The notes under the pieces are model-generated. The model did not search any database, was not told the origin of the DNA, and was given only the letters and a program-made list of their open reading frames with translations. This document shows, piece after piece, positions 41,987 through 50,189 of a stretch of 64,000 nt of DNA. Made by a program: the position numbers and the translations under genes. The first letter of the stretch is position 1, and the number at the start of each line of letters is the position of its first letter. The stretch is from Actinomycetota bacterium (GTDB lineage: Bacteria; Actinomycetota; Thermoleophilia; Solirubrobacterales; Solirubrobacteraceae), in the NCBI GenBank assembly GCA_005884115.1, contig VAXW01000005.1, positions 186,001 through 250,000 on the forward strand. Reading direction: 5' to 3'.

Positions 41987-43054
41987 CTAGGCGGCAATCG
42001 GGGCCTGTGTGGATGCGCCCGTCGCGACGGCGACGGGGACGCCTCCACCGGCTAGCGAGGACTCGGCCGCCTCGACCAGCATCACCACGTGTCGTGCCAG
42101 CTCCAGATCGGCGGAGGTCTCGCGCGTGCGGATCAGGCGGACGAACTCGGCCAGCTCGGTGACGAGCGGCTCGGTCGAGGGAATCATCGGCGAGCGGATG
42201 TCCCCGCTCCTGTACGAGAGCTGGTACTCGCCAAACGTCTCGGGATCCCGGTACTCCACGCCGCGGTCGAACACGCGCACCGGCTCCGCCGTCCCATCCT
42301 CGTAGACGACCATCTTGTTACTGCCAACGATCGCCGTGCGCCGCAGCTTGCTCGGCGCAAGCCAGCTCAGCTCGACGTTGGCGAGGATCCCAGAGGGGAA
42401 CTGCATCGTCATGAACGCGACGTCGTGAATGCCGGGGACGATCGAGTCACGCCCCACGGCGGTGATCGACTCCGGCATCTCCTCGAGCCAGTGAAGGAGG
42501 ATCGAGAAGTCGTGGGGCCCGAGATCCCAGATCACGCTGACGTCCCGCTGGTGGAGGCCGAGGTTCACGCGCGAGGACGAGACGAAGAAGATGTCGCCGA
42601 GCTCGTCGGTGTCGATCAGTCGCTTGACCTCGCGCACGGGAGGGCTGTAGAGGAAGGTCTGCCCGCACATGAGGCGCAGGTCGCGCGCCTCGGCGAGGCC
42701 GATCAGCTCGCTGGCCTGGGCGGTCGAGGGCGCGAATGGCTTCTCGACGAAGGTGTGCTTGTCGGCCTGAAGCGAAGCCGCCGCGAGCTCGAAATGCGTG
42801 AAGACGGGAGTCGCGATGACGATCGCGGCGAGCTGCGGATCGCCAAGCAGCTCCTCGTAGCGATCCGTCGCGGTGGCGCTTGGACAGCGTCGGCCAAGCG
42901 TCGACAGTCGCTCTTGGTCGAGGTCGCAGATGTAGCGCACCTCGACGTCCGGCAGCTCCATCAGGCCGCGCAGGAGGTTCGGTCCCCAATAGCCCAAGCC
43001 CACCACGCCCACGCCGAGCGGCGATCTCTCGAATCTCATACGCGGGCGGTCCAT
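41987..43054 (-). CDS. Gfo/Idh/MocA-family NAD(P)-dependent sugar dehydrogenase
   Basis: A 355-residue oxidoreductase. The Rossmann motif is GVGVVGLGYWGPNLLRGLME; IVIATPVFTHFELAAASLQA and KHTFVEKPFA carry the conserved EKP lysine. The second domain includes SVIWDLGPHDFSIL, with the catalytic Asp-x-x-x-His-Asp arrangement. It probably oxidises a UDP-sugar at C3 to feed the aminotransferase, as WlbA-type enzymes do; this is inferred from order. ATG 43054 (MDRPRM) or ATG 43039 are plausible starts; the open frame to 43123 is not conserved. It appears to be the first gene of the minus-strand operon ending at the glycosyltransferases. Confidence 0.9.
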   Translation of the reverse strand: MDRPRMRFERSPLGVGVVGLGYWGPNLLRGLMELPDVEVRYICDLDQERLSTLGRRCPSATATDRYEELLGDPQLAAIVIATPVFTHFELAAASLQADKHTFVEKPFAPSTAQASELIGLAEARDLRLMCGQTFLYSPPVREVKRLIDTDELGDIFFVSSSRVNLGLHQRDVSVIWDLGPHDFSILLHWLEEMPESITAVGRDSIVPGIHDVAFMTMQFPSGILANVELSWLAPSKLRRTAIVGSNKMVVYEDGTAEPVRVFDRGVEYRDPETFGEYQLSYRSGDIRSPMIPSTEPLVTELAEFVRLIRTRETSADLELARHVVMLVEAAESSLAGGGVPVAVATGASTQAPIAA

Positions 43055-43230
43055 GCGACGCAGACGAATCCTTTCGCGGACATCCGTGTTCTTTCGCACC
43101 GTCCGGGGACGGCACCTCACCAACGCGAGGTCTTATTCGCCGCTTCGTGCCGAATCAAGCGCAGTGGACATATGGACCAGCCGCGGACGCCCGCGGCAGC
43201 TCGGCGGAGCGCGCGCTAGCCCGACGAGCG
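43055..43230 (-). promoter_or_regulatory. Probable promoter region of the Gfo/Idh-led glycan operon
   Basis: About 176 bases with no gene. On the minus strand TTGATT near 43156 is followed after 17 bases by TAAGAC, a weak sigma-70-like pair. GAAAGGA lies 14 bases before ATG 43054. The match is modest and the region also has to end the carboxylase transcript if that stops here. Confidence 0.3.
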
Positions 43231-45090
43231 TTAGTCGGAGCTGGTCGCCTCAGCGCTACTGATCGTCGCGATCGGGGCGCCGGCCTGGATCGCGGCCCCC
43301 TCGACGATCGGCAATGCAGTGATGACGCCGGCCTTGTGGGCCGTGATCTCGTTCTCCATCTTCATCGCCTCGATGATGCACAGCAGCTGGCCCTCCTGCA
43401 CTGCATCTCCCTCTTTGACCAGCACCTTCCACATGTTGCCCTGCAGCGGTGAGGCCAGCGTGTCCGGGCCGCCGCCGGTGGACTGATCTCGCGCACGACG
43501 CGCCGCACGGACCGGCTTCGGGGCAGTCGCAGGCGCGGCGCCGTTGACAGCGGCAGCGCTGCTGGCCGCGAACGCCGGGCCGAGCACGCGCACCTCGAAG
43601 CGCTTCCCGGAGATCTCGACCGTGTAGGTGTGCTCTACGGAAGCAGCCGCCGAGGCGCCGTCATCGCCGCCTGGCTCGGCAGCCGGCGCGGGGAAGGCGA
43701 GTGCCTTCAGCCACTGCCGATCTCCGAGCAGGTCGCGGCACGTCTCGCCCCTTGCCCACTGCTCCGTTGCGAGCAGCGCCTTGTGGAACGGGATCAGCGT
43801 CTTCAGCCCGTCGATCTGGAATTCGTCTAACGCTCGCAGCATGCGCGTTGTGGCCTGCGCGCGGTCGGCGTCCCACACGATCAGCTTGGCGACCATTGGG
43901 TCGTACATCGGCGATACCTCGCTGCCTGCCTGCACGCCCGAGTCGACGCGCACCCCGGGTCCCGTCGGCTCGGAGTAGGCGGCGATCTTCCCGGGCGCAG
44001 GGGCGAAGTTCTTCGAGGCGTCCTCCGCATTGATGCGGCACTCGATCGCATGACCGCGCAGGACCACGTCCTCCTGGCGCACAGACAGCTCCTCGCCGGC
44101 GGCCGCGAGGATGCCCTCCTTGACGACGTCCACGCCGGTCGTCATCTCGGTGACGCAATGCTCGACCTGAACCCTGGTGTTCATCTCGAGAAAGAAGTAC
44201 TCAGGCGTGTCCGAGGACGCGCCTGCGTTTCCGTCGCCTTGCAGGGTGAGCAGTCCCTCGATCGTCCCAGCGCCCACATACGCAACCGCCTTGGCAGCCT
44301 CGACGCCAATCTTGCCGATGCGCGCGCGCAGCTCGGGAGAAACGATCCACTCCGGTGCAGGTGACTCCTCGATCAGCTTCTGATGGCGTCGCTGGATCGA
44401 GCAGTCACGCTCGCCAAGGTGGATCACGTTGCCGTGCTTGTCCGCGAGGACCTGCACCTCGACGTGGCGCGGGTCGGGAAGGTAGCGCTCGAGGTAGACA
44501 GAGGGATCGGAGAAGAACTTTTCCCCCTCGCGGCTTGCGCCCTCGAATGCGCTCTCGAGCTCCGCCTCGGAGAGCGCCACGCGGAAGCCCTTGCCGCCTC
44601 CTCCGCCAGCGGCCTTGACAGCGACGGGGAACCCGATCTCGGCCTTGATGATCTCGAGCGCATCCGCAGCATTCGACACCGGCTCGATCGTGCCTGGAAC
44701 GATCGGGACCCCGGCCTGCTGCATGAGCTCGCGCGCCCGCGTCTTGGAGCCCATCGCTTCGATCGCGCTTGCCGGCGGCCCCACGAAGACCACGCCCGCG
44801 TCCTCACAGGCGCGCGCAAACGGCGCGTTCTCGGCCAGGAAGCCGTAGCCCGGATGGATCGCCTCCGCGCTCGAGCGCGCGGCCACATCGAGGATCTTCT
44901 CGACGCTGAGGTAGGTGTCCGCCGGTGGCCCCTCGCCTAGGTTGTAAGCCTCGCCGGCGCGTGTGACATGGGGCGAGTCCCTGTCGAGCTCGGAATAGAC
45001 GGCGACGCTCTCCACGCCCAGCTCATCGAGCGCGCGGATGATGCGCACCGCGATCTCGCCGCGGTTGGCGACCAGCACCTTCGCGAACAT
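43231..45090 (-). CDS. Acyl-CoA carboxylase alpha subunit: biotin carboxylase fused to biotin carboxyl carrier domain
   Basis: A 619-residue protein from ATG 45090 (MFAKVLVANRGEIAVRI); earlier in-frame codons are Arg-rich and unlikely. The biotin carboxylase ATP-grasp domain shows IHPGYGFLAEN, AAGGGGGKGFRVA, LGERDCSIQRRHQKLIEE and FLEMNTRVQVEHCVTE. A linker rich in Ala/Pro leads to the carrier domain, where EAMKMEN holds the biotinylated lysine about 35 residues from the end. It carboxylates biotin with ATP and bicarbonate for transfer to acetyl- or propionyl-CoA. Its probable partner, the carboxyltransferase beta subunit, lies 8 kb away at 53427. A short insertion, TLQGDGNAGASSDTPE, before FLEMN is unusual. 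Confidence 0.94.
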   Translation of the reverse strand: MFAKVLVANRGEIAVRIIRALDELGVESVAVYSELDRDSPHVTRAGEAYNLGEGPPADTYLSVEKILDVAARSSAEAIHPGYGFLAENAPFARACEDAGVVFVGPPASAIEAMGSKTRARELMQQAGVPIVPGTIEPVSNAADALEIIKAEIGFPVAVKAAGGGGGKGFRVALSEAELESAFEGASREGEKFFSDPSVYLERYLPDPRHVEVQVLADKHGNVIHLGERDCSIQRRHQKLIEESPAPEWIVSPELRARIGKIGVEAAKAVAYVGAGTIEGLLTLQGDGNAGASSDTPEYFFLEMNTRVQVEHCVTEMTTGVDVVKEGILAAAGEELSVRQEDVVLRGHAIECRINAEDASKNFAPAPGKIAAYSEPTGPGVRVDSGVQAGSEVSPMYDPMVAKLIVWDADRAQATTRMLRALDEFQIDGLKTLIPFHKALLATEQWARGETCRDLLGDRQWLKALAFPAPAAEPGGDDGASAAASVEHTYTVEISGKRFEVRVLGPAFAASSAAAVNGAAPATAPKPVRAARRARDQSTGGGPDTLASPLQGNMWKVLVKEGDAVQEGQLLCIIEAMKMENEITAHKAGVITALPIVEGAAIQAGAPIATISSAEATSSD

Positions 45091-45288
45091 TCGGCTGGTT
45101 AGCTTAGTTAATGCGCATGCTCGTCGAGCGCGCCTGAGCCCGCCACGGAGGCGAACCGCGCCTCCTGCTGCGAACTGAGCGCGCACGGTGAGCTACGCTC
45201 ATGCAAGCGTTGCTTTGCATCACGCGCACAAGTACGAGCCCCCGCCGCGCGTTTGAGCAGGGTGCAGCTATTACAGGAGCCGCTTGTA

Positions 45289-45492
45289 ATGGATAGGCGC
45301 TTGGCCAAGCGCGTAGTCGAGCACCCCGAGGCGAGCGTCACGCTGAACCTCGACGAGTTCGCCTACCGCTCGATTGAGCAGGAGTCGGTGAAACTCGGCG
45401 TGTCCGTCGAGGAGTTCGCGATCTTCGGGTTGCTCTACTACTTGGCCGACATCGACAGCGGTCGCATCGCGCGGCGCATACCACCCCCCTGA
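45289..45492 (+). CDS. Small conserved-looking protein, 67 residues, unknown function
   Basis: ATG 45289 follows CAGGAG (45275-45280) at a normal distance, and the stop is TGA at 45490. The protein is MDRRLAKRVVEHPEASVTLN, then LDEFAYRSIEQESVKLGVSV and EEFAIFGLLYYLADIDSGRI, ending Arg/Pro-rich. It shows a predicted beta strand (ASVTLNLDEF) followed by two amphipathic helices, which resembles a ribbon-helix-helix arrangement, though no DNA-binding signature is certain. An in-frame GTG at 45253 is less likely. It lies between the divergent carboxylase gene and the convergent sigma-factor gene. I do not recognise a family. Confidence 0.6.
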   Translation: MDRRLAKRVVEHPEASVTLNLDEFAYRSIEQESVKLGVSVEEFAIFGLLYYLADIDSGRIARRIPPP

Positions 45493-45566
45493 AGCTGCCC
45501 CACCTGGGCCAGGGGTCTGCGGGCGCGCTCGCACGGTCAGCCGCGCGCGCGGGACCGGCGTCAGCG

Positions 45567-46316
45567 CTACGCGGCGCTCGCGCCCGCAGTCGCTCTCGTC
45601 CTCGAGGAGCCCTGCGTCGCGGGCGCGGCTTCGCGCTTTGACAGCTCGGCCCACAGCGCCCTGCGCCCGCGGTGGTGCAAGCCATGGATCGAGCCCTCGC
45701 TCTTGCCCGTGCGCGTCGCGATCTCGGTCGGCGTCAGGCCGGCGAAGTGCCGCAGCACGAGCACCTCGCGCTGGGCCTGCGGGAGCATGGCAAGCGCGTC
45801 CTTGAGGTCGGCCACGCGCTCTGAGGAGCGCGCATCGCTGCCGGGGTCGCTCCCGCGCATATCCTCCACCGGGACCAGGCGCCGCCGGCGGATGTGATCG
45901 ACGGCCGCATTGCGCGCCACCCGCAGCATCCATGCGAAGAACGGCACCTCGCGCTGCTCGTATGAGCCGATCACGCGCACAAGCTTCGCGAACACGTGCT
46001 GCGTGACGTCCTCCGCTTCGTGGTGGTCACCCACGATGCTGCGCACGTAGCCGTAGACGTCGTCGGCGTAGCGCGCATAGAGAAACCCGATCGCATCGCG
46101 GTCACCTTCCTGGGCACGCCTGACCGCGCGCGCGACCATCCGGCCCGTGCCCTCGTGGGTGCCCGTGCCCTCGTGGGTGCCCGTGCCCTCGTGGGTGCCC
46201 GTGCCCTCGTGGGTGCCCGTGCCCTGCAGGGCGCTCGCGCCCCACTCGCCGTCTCCGCCCGCACCACCGGCCGCCTCGTCCCCCGACGCTTCCGTGCGCG
46301 CAAACAGAGCTGACAT
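45567..46316 (-). CDS. ECF-type RNA polymerase sigma factor with repeat-bearing N-terminal extension
   Basis: A 249-residue sigma factor from ATG 46316, which is preceded by GGAGGT. Residues 1-55 are an extension holding four copies of the hexapeptide GTGTHE. Region 2 follows: DAIGFLYARYADDVYGYVRS, DHHEAEDVTQHVFAKLVRVI and WMLRVARNAAVDHIRRRR. Region 4 is DALAMLPQAQREVLVLRHFA, then LTPTEIATRTGKSEGSIHGL. The family directs RNA polymerase to stress or cell-surface genes. No anti-sigma gene is adjacent. The C-terminus is Ala/Thr-rich. It converges on the 67-residue small gene with 74 bases between. Confidence 0.9.
   Translation of the reverse strand: MSALFARTEASGDEAAGGAGGDGEWGASALQGTGTHEGTGTHEGTGTHEGTGTHEGTGRMVARAVRRAQEGDRDAIGFLYARYADDVYGYVRSIVGDHHEAEDVTQHVFAKLVRVIGSYEQREVPFFAWMLRVARNAAVDHIRRRRLVPVEDMRGSDPGSDARSSERVADLKDALAMLPQAQREVLVLRHFAGLTPTEIATRTGKSEGSIHGLHHRGRRALWAELSKREAAPATQGSSRTRATAGASAA
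46144..46225 (-). repeat. 18-bp perfect tandem repeat, four full copies plus ten bases
   Basis: The unit CCCGTGCCCTCGTGGGTG (plus strand) repeats exactly at 46144, 46162, 46180 and 46198, then a partial copy runs to 46225. On the minus strand each unit encodes GTGTHE within the sigma-factor N-terminal extension. Identical units indicate recent expansion; copy-number changes would keep the reading frame. Confidence 0.95.
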
Positions 46317-46645
46317 GACTACCTCCGTGTTGAGTTGTCCGCCTGCGGCCGTAGCAGCCCGCGCAGCGGCCAAGCGCGGCCGCCACCATGCAAGACACAC
46401 GTTCTTACCCCCGTCGTGCGGGTGCGCGACATTTGAGGTCCTCACCTATTTGCAAGAAAGCCGCGGGCTACCTGCGGCTTCACGCAGTGATACCAGGAGG
46501 GGACGCCGGCTAAGCGTGCGTTGGACGATTATCTGACGTAGTCACGCCATGGCAGCGACCGCTCGCCTGTGGCGGCGAGCGTCGCTGTGGGAGCGGCTGC
46601 GAGCCCAACTCGAGCGCGCCCCGAGCGCGAGCGGGGGCGCGCCTC
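46317..46645. other. Intergenic region between cysD and the sigma-factor gene
   Basis: About 330 bases with no supported gene. It contains the GGAGGT ribosome-binding site of the sigma-factor gene at its left end (minus strand), a terminator-like hairpin at 46457-46480, and otherwise Ala/Gly-coding-like GC-rich sequence without a conserved frame. An in-frame extension of the sigma gene to 46445 looks non-coding. Confidence 0.45.
46454..46480 (-). terminator. Intrinsic terminator-like hairpin downstream of cysD
   Basis: On the minus strand AAGCCGC (46480-46474) pairs with GCGGCTT (46464-46458) around a 9-base loop, and the sequence continues TCTTG, so T-rich bases follow the stem. It lies about 165 bases past the cysD stop and would separate the sulfur operon from the sigma-factor gene. 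Confidence 0.5.
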
Positions 46646-47563
46646 CTAGAAGTACCCCGCCTTCTTGCGATCCTCCATCGCGGCCTCGGAGACTTTGTCG
46701 TCGGCACGCGTCTCACCGCGCTCGGTGACGCGGGTAGAGGCGATCTCCACGACCACGTCCTCGAGCGTGCTCGCCTGAGAGCGAACACCGCCTGTGCAGC
46801 TCATGTCGCCGACGGTGCGGTAGCGCACGGTCTCACTGAACACCGTCTCGCCGTCCATAAGCTCGGCATCCTCGTGCCAGGCGTAGAGCATGCCGTCGCG
46901 GCGGAACACCTTGCGCTCGTGCGCGAAGTAGATTGAAGGGACAGCGAGCTGCTCGGCGTCGATGTACTCCCACACGTCGAGCTCGGTCCAGTTGGAGATC
47001 GGGAACACGCGCACGTGCTCGCCCTTGTGGATGCGCCCGTTGTAGAGGTTCCACAGCTCCGGGCGCTGGCTCTTGGGGTCCCACTGGCCGAAGTCGTCGC
47101 GGAAGGAGAGCACGCGCTCCTTGGCGCGCGCCCGCTCCTCGTCGCGCCGCGCGCCGCCGAACGCGGCGTCGAAGCCATGCTCGGCGATCGCGTCGAGCAG
47201 CGTCACGGTCTGCAGCTGGTTGCGCGACGCGCGCGGGCCCTTCTCCTCGACCACACGGCCCTTGTCGATCGACTCCTGCACGCTGGCAACGATCAGCCGC
47301 TCGCCGAGCTCAGCCACGCGCTTGTCGCGGAACTCGATCACCTCGGGGAAGTTGTGCCCGGTGTCCACGTGCATGATCGGAAAGGGGAAGCGCCCAGGGC
47401 GGAATGCCTTCTCGGCGAGCCGCAGCAGCACGATCGAGTCCTTGCCGCCGCTGAACAGCAGCACGGGGCGCTCGAATTCAGCGGCCACCTCGCGCATCAC
47501 GTGGATCGCCTCCGACTCGAGCGCGCGCAGGTGGGTCAGCTGGGGGCGAACCGCCGTGCTCAT
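46646..47563 (-). CDS. cysD: Sulfate adenylyltransferase subunit 2
   Basis: A 305-residue PP-loop ATPase. VLLFSGGKDSIVLLRLAEKA is the pyrophosphate-binding loop; HVDTGHNFPEVIEFRD, FGGARRDEERARAKER and VFPISNWTELDVWEYI follow, and the end is EDRKKAGYF as in the family. CysD makes adenylyl sulfate from ATP and sulfate, normally with the GTPase CysN, which is not in this window. ATG 47563 overlaps the cysH stop as ATGA; the open frame upstream to 47593 would overlap cysH further. It is the last gene of the sulfite reductase-cysH-cysD operon. Confidence 0.95.
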   Translation of the reverse strand: MSTAVRPQLTHLRALESEAIHVMREVAAEFERPVLLFSGGKDSIVLLRLAEKAFRPGRFPFPIMHVDTGHNFPEVIEFRDKRVAELGERLIVASVQESIDKGRVVEEKGPRASRNQLQTVTLLDAIAEHGFDAAFGGARRDEERARAKERVLSFRDDFGQWDPKSQRPELWNLYNGRIHKGEHVRVFPISNWTELDVWEYIDAEQLAVPSIYFAHERKVFRRDGMLYAWHEDAELMDGETVFSETVRYRTVGDMSCTGGVRSQASTLEDVVVEIASTRVTERGETRADDKVSEAAMEDRKKAGYF

Positions 47564-48237
47564 CCGCCGACGGGGGCCTCGTGCAGGCCACACTCGGTCT
47601 TCTCGGTGCCCGCCCAGCGCCCCTCGCGCCCTGCGCCAGGCAGCGTGCAGGTCGCGCAGCCGATCGAGTCATAGCCACGGTCGTGAAGCGGGTTATAGGG
47701 CAGGTCGCGCTCGTTTATGCGCCGCCACAGGTCCCCGTTGGTCCAGTAGGCCAGCGGGTTGTACTTCCAAATGCCGCGACCGTTGTCGACTTCGATCAGC
47801 TCGGCCGTCGCGCGCGTGGGCCCCTGCTCGCGGCGGATGCCCGTGATCCATCCCTCGGCGTCCTCCAGAGCGCGCTCCAGCGCCACCACCTTGGCTGCCG
47901 AGCAGCAGTTGTCAGGACCCGTCCACGGGCCGTTGGGGCTGGTCGCGTCCTGCACCTCAATGCGCACCCCGAAGCGCTCCTCGAAGGCCCTCCAGGTGCT
48001 CATCGTCTCCTCGAACAGCACGCCGGTGTCGATCGTGACGACCCTCACCTGGGCGCCTGTCTCCTCGCTGACGCGCAGCAGCTCATCCAGGATGACCGAC
48101 TCCTCCTTCTGAAACGAGCACAGCAGCACCGCGCGCTCGCCGTGCCTGGCGCTCGCCATGCGCAGCGTCTCGGTCAGGCCCGTCGCGGGGTCAAGCGAGA
48201 GCGTCGGAGTGAGGATGTCGCTTTGCGTTGGGTTCAT
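47560..48237 (-). CDS. cysH: Phosphoadenylyl/adenylyl-sulfate reductase, 4Fe-4S type
   Basis: A 225-residue reductase. CSFQKEESVILDEL and TIDTGVLFEETMSTW bind the nucleotide; ITGIRREQGPTRA contains the Arg pair of the active site. Four cysteines in DNCCSAAK and GCATCTLPG mark the 4Fe-4S form, so adenylyl sulfate is the likely substrate instead of PAPS. The C-terminal KTECGLH holds the catalytic Cys that attacks the sulfate. It produces sulfite for the reductase encoded just upstream, with thioredoxin as donor. ATG 48237 (MNPTQSD) is the likely start, 31 bp after the sulfite reductase stop. Confidence 0.94.
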   Translation of the reverse strand: MNPTQSDILTPTLSLDPATGLTETLRMASARHGERAVLLCSFQKEESVILDELLRVSEETGAQVRVVTIDTGVLFEETMSTWRAFEERFGVRIEVQDATSPNGPWTGPDNCCSAAKVVALERALEDAEGWITGIRREQGPTRATAELIEVDNGRGIWKYNPLAYWTNGDLWRRINERDLPYNPLHDRGYDSIGCATCTLPGAGREGRWAGTEKTECGLHEAPVGG

Positions 48238-48268
48238 GTGCTGATTGCGCAGGCGTGTGCGAAGCGAC

Positions 48269-50095
48269 CTAGACGGCGCACTCCCCCTCACCGCGTTCGA
48301 CCTGGAACGGCGCGCTGCGGTTCCAGTCTATGAATTCGTTCATCGTCTCCAGTCCAAAATCGACCGGTAGCGAGAGATCCTTGACCACGCCCTCGAGCTC
48401 GCCCGTGCCAACGCGCTCGGCGAACGCGCCAAAGCGCTCGCCGTCAGCGCGCTCGGACTCGTAGTGGCGCAGCCAGCGCTCGATTGCCTCCGGCACGCGC
48501 TTGGCCGGCAGGCGCAGCTTCAGGCGCGCCCCGAACGCGATCGGCCCGCCTTCGTAGGAGCCGCCCACGTGGGGGATGTACGCGGGGATCGTGTGCTCGC
48601 CGACTTTGATCGACGCTCCGTAGAAGCCGATGTCGGCGACGTGGTGCTGGGCGCAGCCGTTGGGGCAGCCGCTCATCTTGATGTGGACCTGGCGCGTCAG
48701 CTCATCTGAGATCTCCATCGCCTCGATGCGCTCCTGGACCGCCTCGTTGAGCCCCATCGAGCTCGTGATCCCGAGCTTGCACGAGTCGGTGCCGGGGCAT
48801 GAGACGACGTCGTTCACTTCGCGCGAACCGGTGTCGCTGAGCCCGAGCTCGTCGAGCGCGCGCCACACGTCATATGCGCTCTCCTCGCGCACCCAGCGCA
48901 GCACCAGGTTCTGCTGCACGGTCGTGCGCGCGTACCCACCTGAGTAGGTCCGCACGATGCTTGCAAGGCCTCGCAACTGCTCCGGCGTGAGGTCGCCGCG
49001 CACGACCTTGACCTCGACCGTCACGAAGCCCTCCTGCTTCTGCTCGGCGACATTGGCGGCGCAGAAGCGCTCGAACTGGGAGCGCTCGCCGTTGGGCGTG
49101 CCGTAGGACTGCGGCGGCGCGGGGGCCGACTCGCGCTCGTCGTCCAAGAACAGGCGATGCTCGACCGAGAAGTCGCGTTCTGCGACCCACTCGCCCTCTA
49201 GCTCCTCCTCGACCTGCCTGCGCAGCTCGTCGATCCCGTACTTGTCGACGAACACCTTGATGCGCGCGCGCGCTCGGTTCGCGCGCAGCCACTCCTGGCG
49301 GTCGAAGATGCGGAACACCGCCTCGGCGATCTTCAGGTACTCGCCGTTGTCGAGCTCGACGAAGTCGTACAGCACCTGCGCGGTGCGCGGCATGATCGAA
49401 GTGCCTCCGCCGACGAGCATCTGCGCGCCGCGCACCTCGCCGCGACCCTCGATCTCGCGCACGCGCGCGCGGTAGGCGATGTCGTGGATTTCCGAGATCG
49501 CGCGCCCGGCGGCGCTCGCGTCGAAGGCCGTCTTGACCTTGCGCGGCATGCCCTGCGTGGTGGGGTGGCGCACGAAGTAGCGGATGTAAGCGCCGGCGTA
49601 GGGGGTCAGGTCGAAGAGCTCGTCCTTGGCCACGCCCGCCCACGGGTCGCCGGTCACGTTGCGAATCGTGTTGCCGCAGCCCTCGCGGCTTGAGAGCCCC
49701 GCCTCGCCCAGCTCGCGAATCGCTTTCTCGGCGTCGAGCAGCGGCACGTGGTGCATCTGGATGTTCTGGCGCGTGGTGATGTGACCCTTGCGCAGCGGCA
49801 CGTACTTCTCGATCACGTCCGCAAACTTCTCCAGCTGCTCGGGAGTGATGCCCCCGAAGGGAAGCTTCACGCGGATCATCTGCACGTCCGCCTGGCGCTG
49901 GCCGTAGACGCCCTGGCGCAGGCGGAACTTGATGAACTCATCCTCAGGCGTCTCGCCTGAGAGGAACTTTGTGGCCTCGGTCTTGAAGTCGTCGAACTCG
50001 CGCTGCAGGATCGGGATCACGTGCCCGGGTACGTTCTGCAGTATCTCCGGGTCCTCGAGCGTCCCGCGCTGGGTTGGGATGGAAACGGGCTCCAC
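48269..50095 (-). CDS. Ferredoxin-dependent nitrite/sulfite reductase family protein, probable sulfite reductase
   Basis: A 608-residue siroheme enzyme with the usual internal duplication. The first half has LRKGHITTRQNIQMHHVPL, the siroheme-contacting Arg/Gln segment, and SSREGCGNTIRNVTGDPWAG. The second half carries the 4Fe-4S/siroheme cysteines in CPGTDSCKLGIT and KMSGCPNGCAQHH. It reduces sulfite to sulfide with six electrons; the operon with cysH and cysD favours sulfite over nitrite. GTG 50095 is the start, with a perfect AGGAGG eight bases upstream. A palindrome 65 bases upstream of the start is a candidate operator. Confidence 0.92.
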   Translation of the reverse strand: MEPVSIPTQRGTLEDPEILQNVPGHVIPILQREFDDFKTEATKFLSGETPEDEFIKFRLRQGVYGQRQADVQMIRVKLPFGGITPEQLEKFADVIEKYVPLRKGHITTRQNIQMHHVPLLDAEKAIRELGEAGLSSREGCGNTIRNVTGDPWAGVAKDELFDLTPYAGAYIRYFVRHPTTQGMPRKVKTAFDASAAGRAISEIHDIAYRARVREIEGRGEVRGAQMLVGGGTSIMPRTAQVLYDFVELDNGEYLKIAEAVFRIFDRQEWLRANRARARIKVFVDKYGIDELRRQVEEELEGEWVAERDFSVEHRLFLDDERESAPAPPQSYGTPNGERSQFERFCAANVAEQKQEGFVTVEVKVVRGDLTPEQLRGLASIVRTYSGGYARTTVQQNLVLRWVREESAYDVWRALDELGLSDTGSREVNDVVSCPGTDSCKLGITSSMGLNEAVQERIEAMEISDELTRQVHIKMSGCPNGCAQHHVADIGFYGASIKVGEHTIPAYIPHVGGSYEGGPIAFGARLKLRLPAKRVPEAIERWLRHYESERADGERFGAFAERVGTGELEGVVKDLSLPVDFGLETMNEFIDWNRSAPFQVERGEGECAV

Positions 50096-50159
50096 TGCTG
50101 AAACCTCCTGGCTCCGGCGGCTGGCTGGAGTGCTCTCGACGGTGCGCGTACTTCGAGCG

Positions 50160-50175
50160 TAGCGTATTGACGCTA
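50160..50175. promoter_or_regulatory. Inverted repeat TAGCGT-ATTG-ACGCTA upstream of the sulfite reductase gene
   Basis: A perfect 6-bp inverted repeat with a 4-base spacer, directly followed by a second hairpin AAAGCC-TAGC-GGCTTT at 50175-50190. Their place 65-95 bases before the operon start suits an operator or leader structure. No known sulfur regulator site could be matched with confidence. Confidence 0.35.
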
Positions 50176-50189
50176 AAGCCTAGCGGCTT

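Noticed and set aside
46144..46225. Short regular repeats considered as a CRISPR array
   Set aside because: Units are contiguous with no spacers and are coding within a sigma factor.
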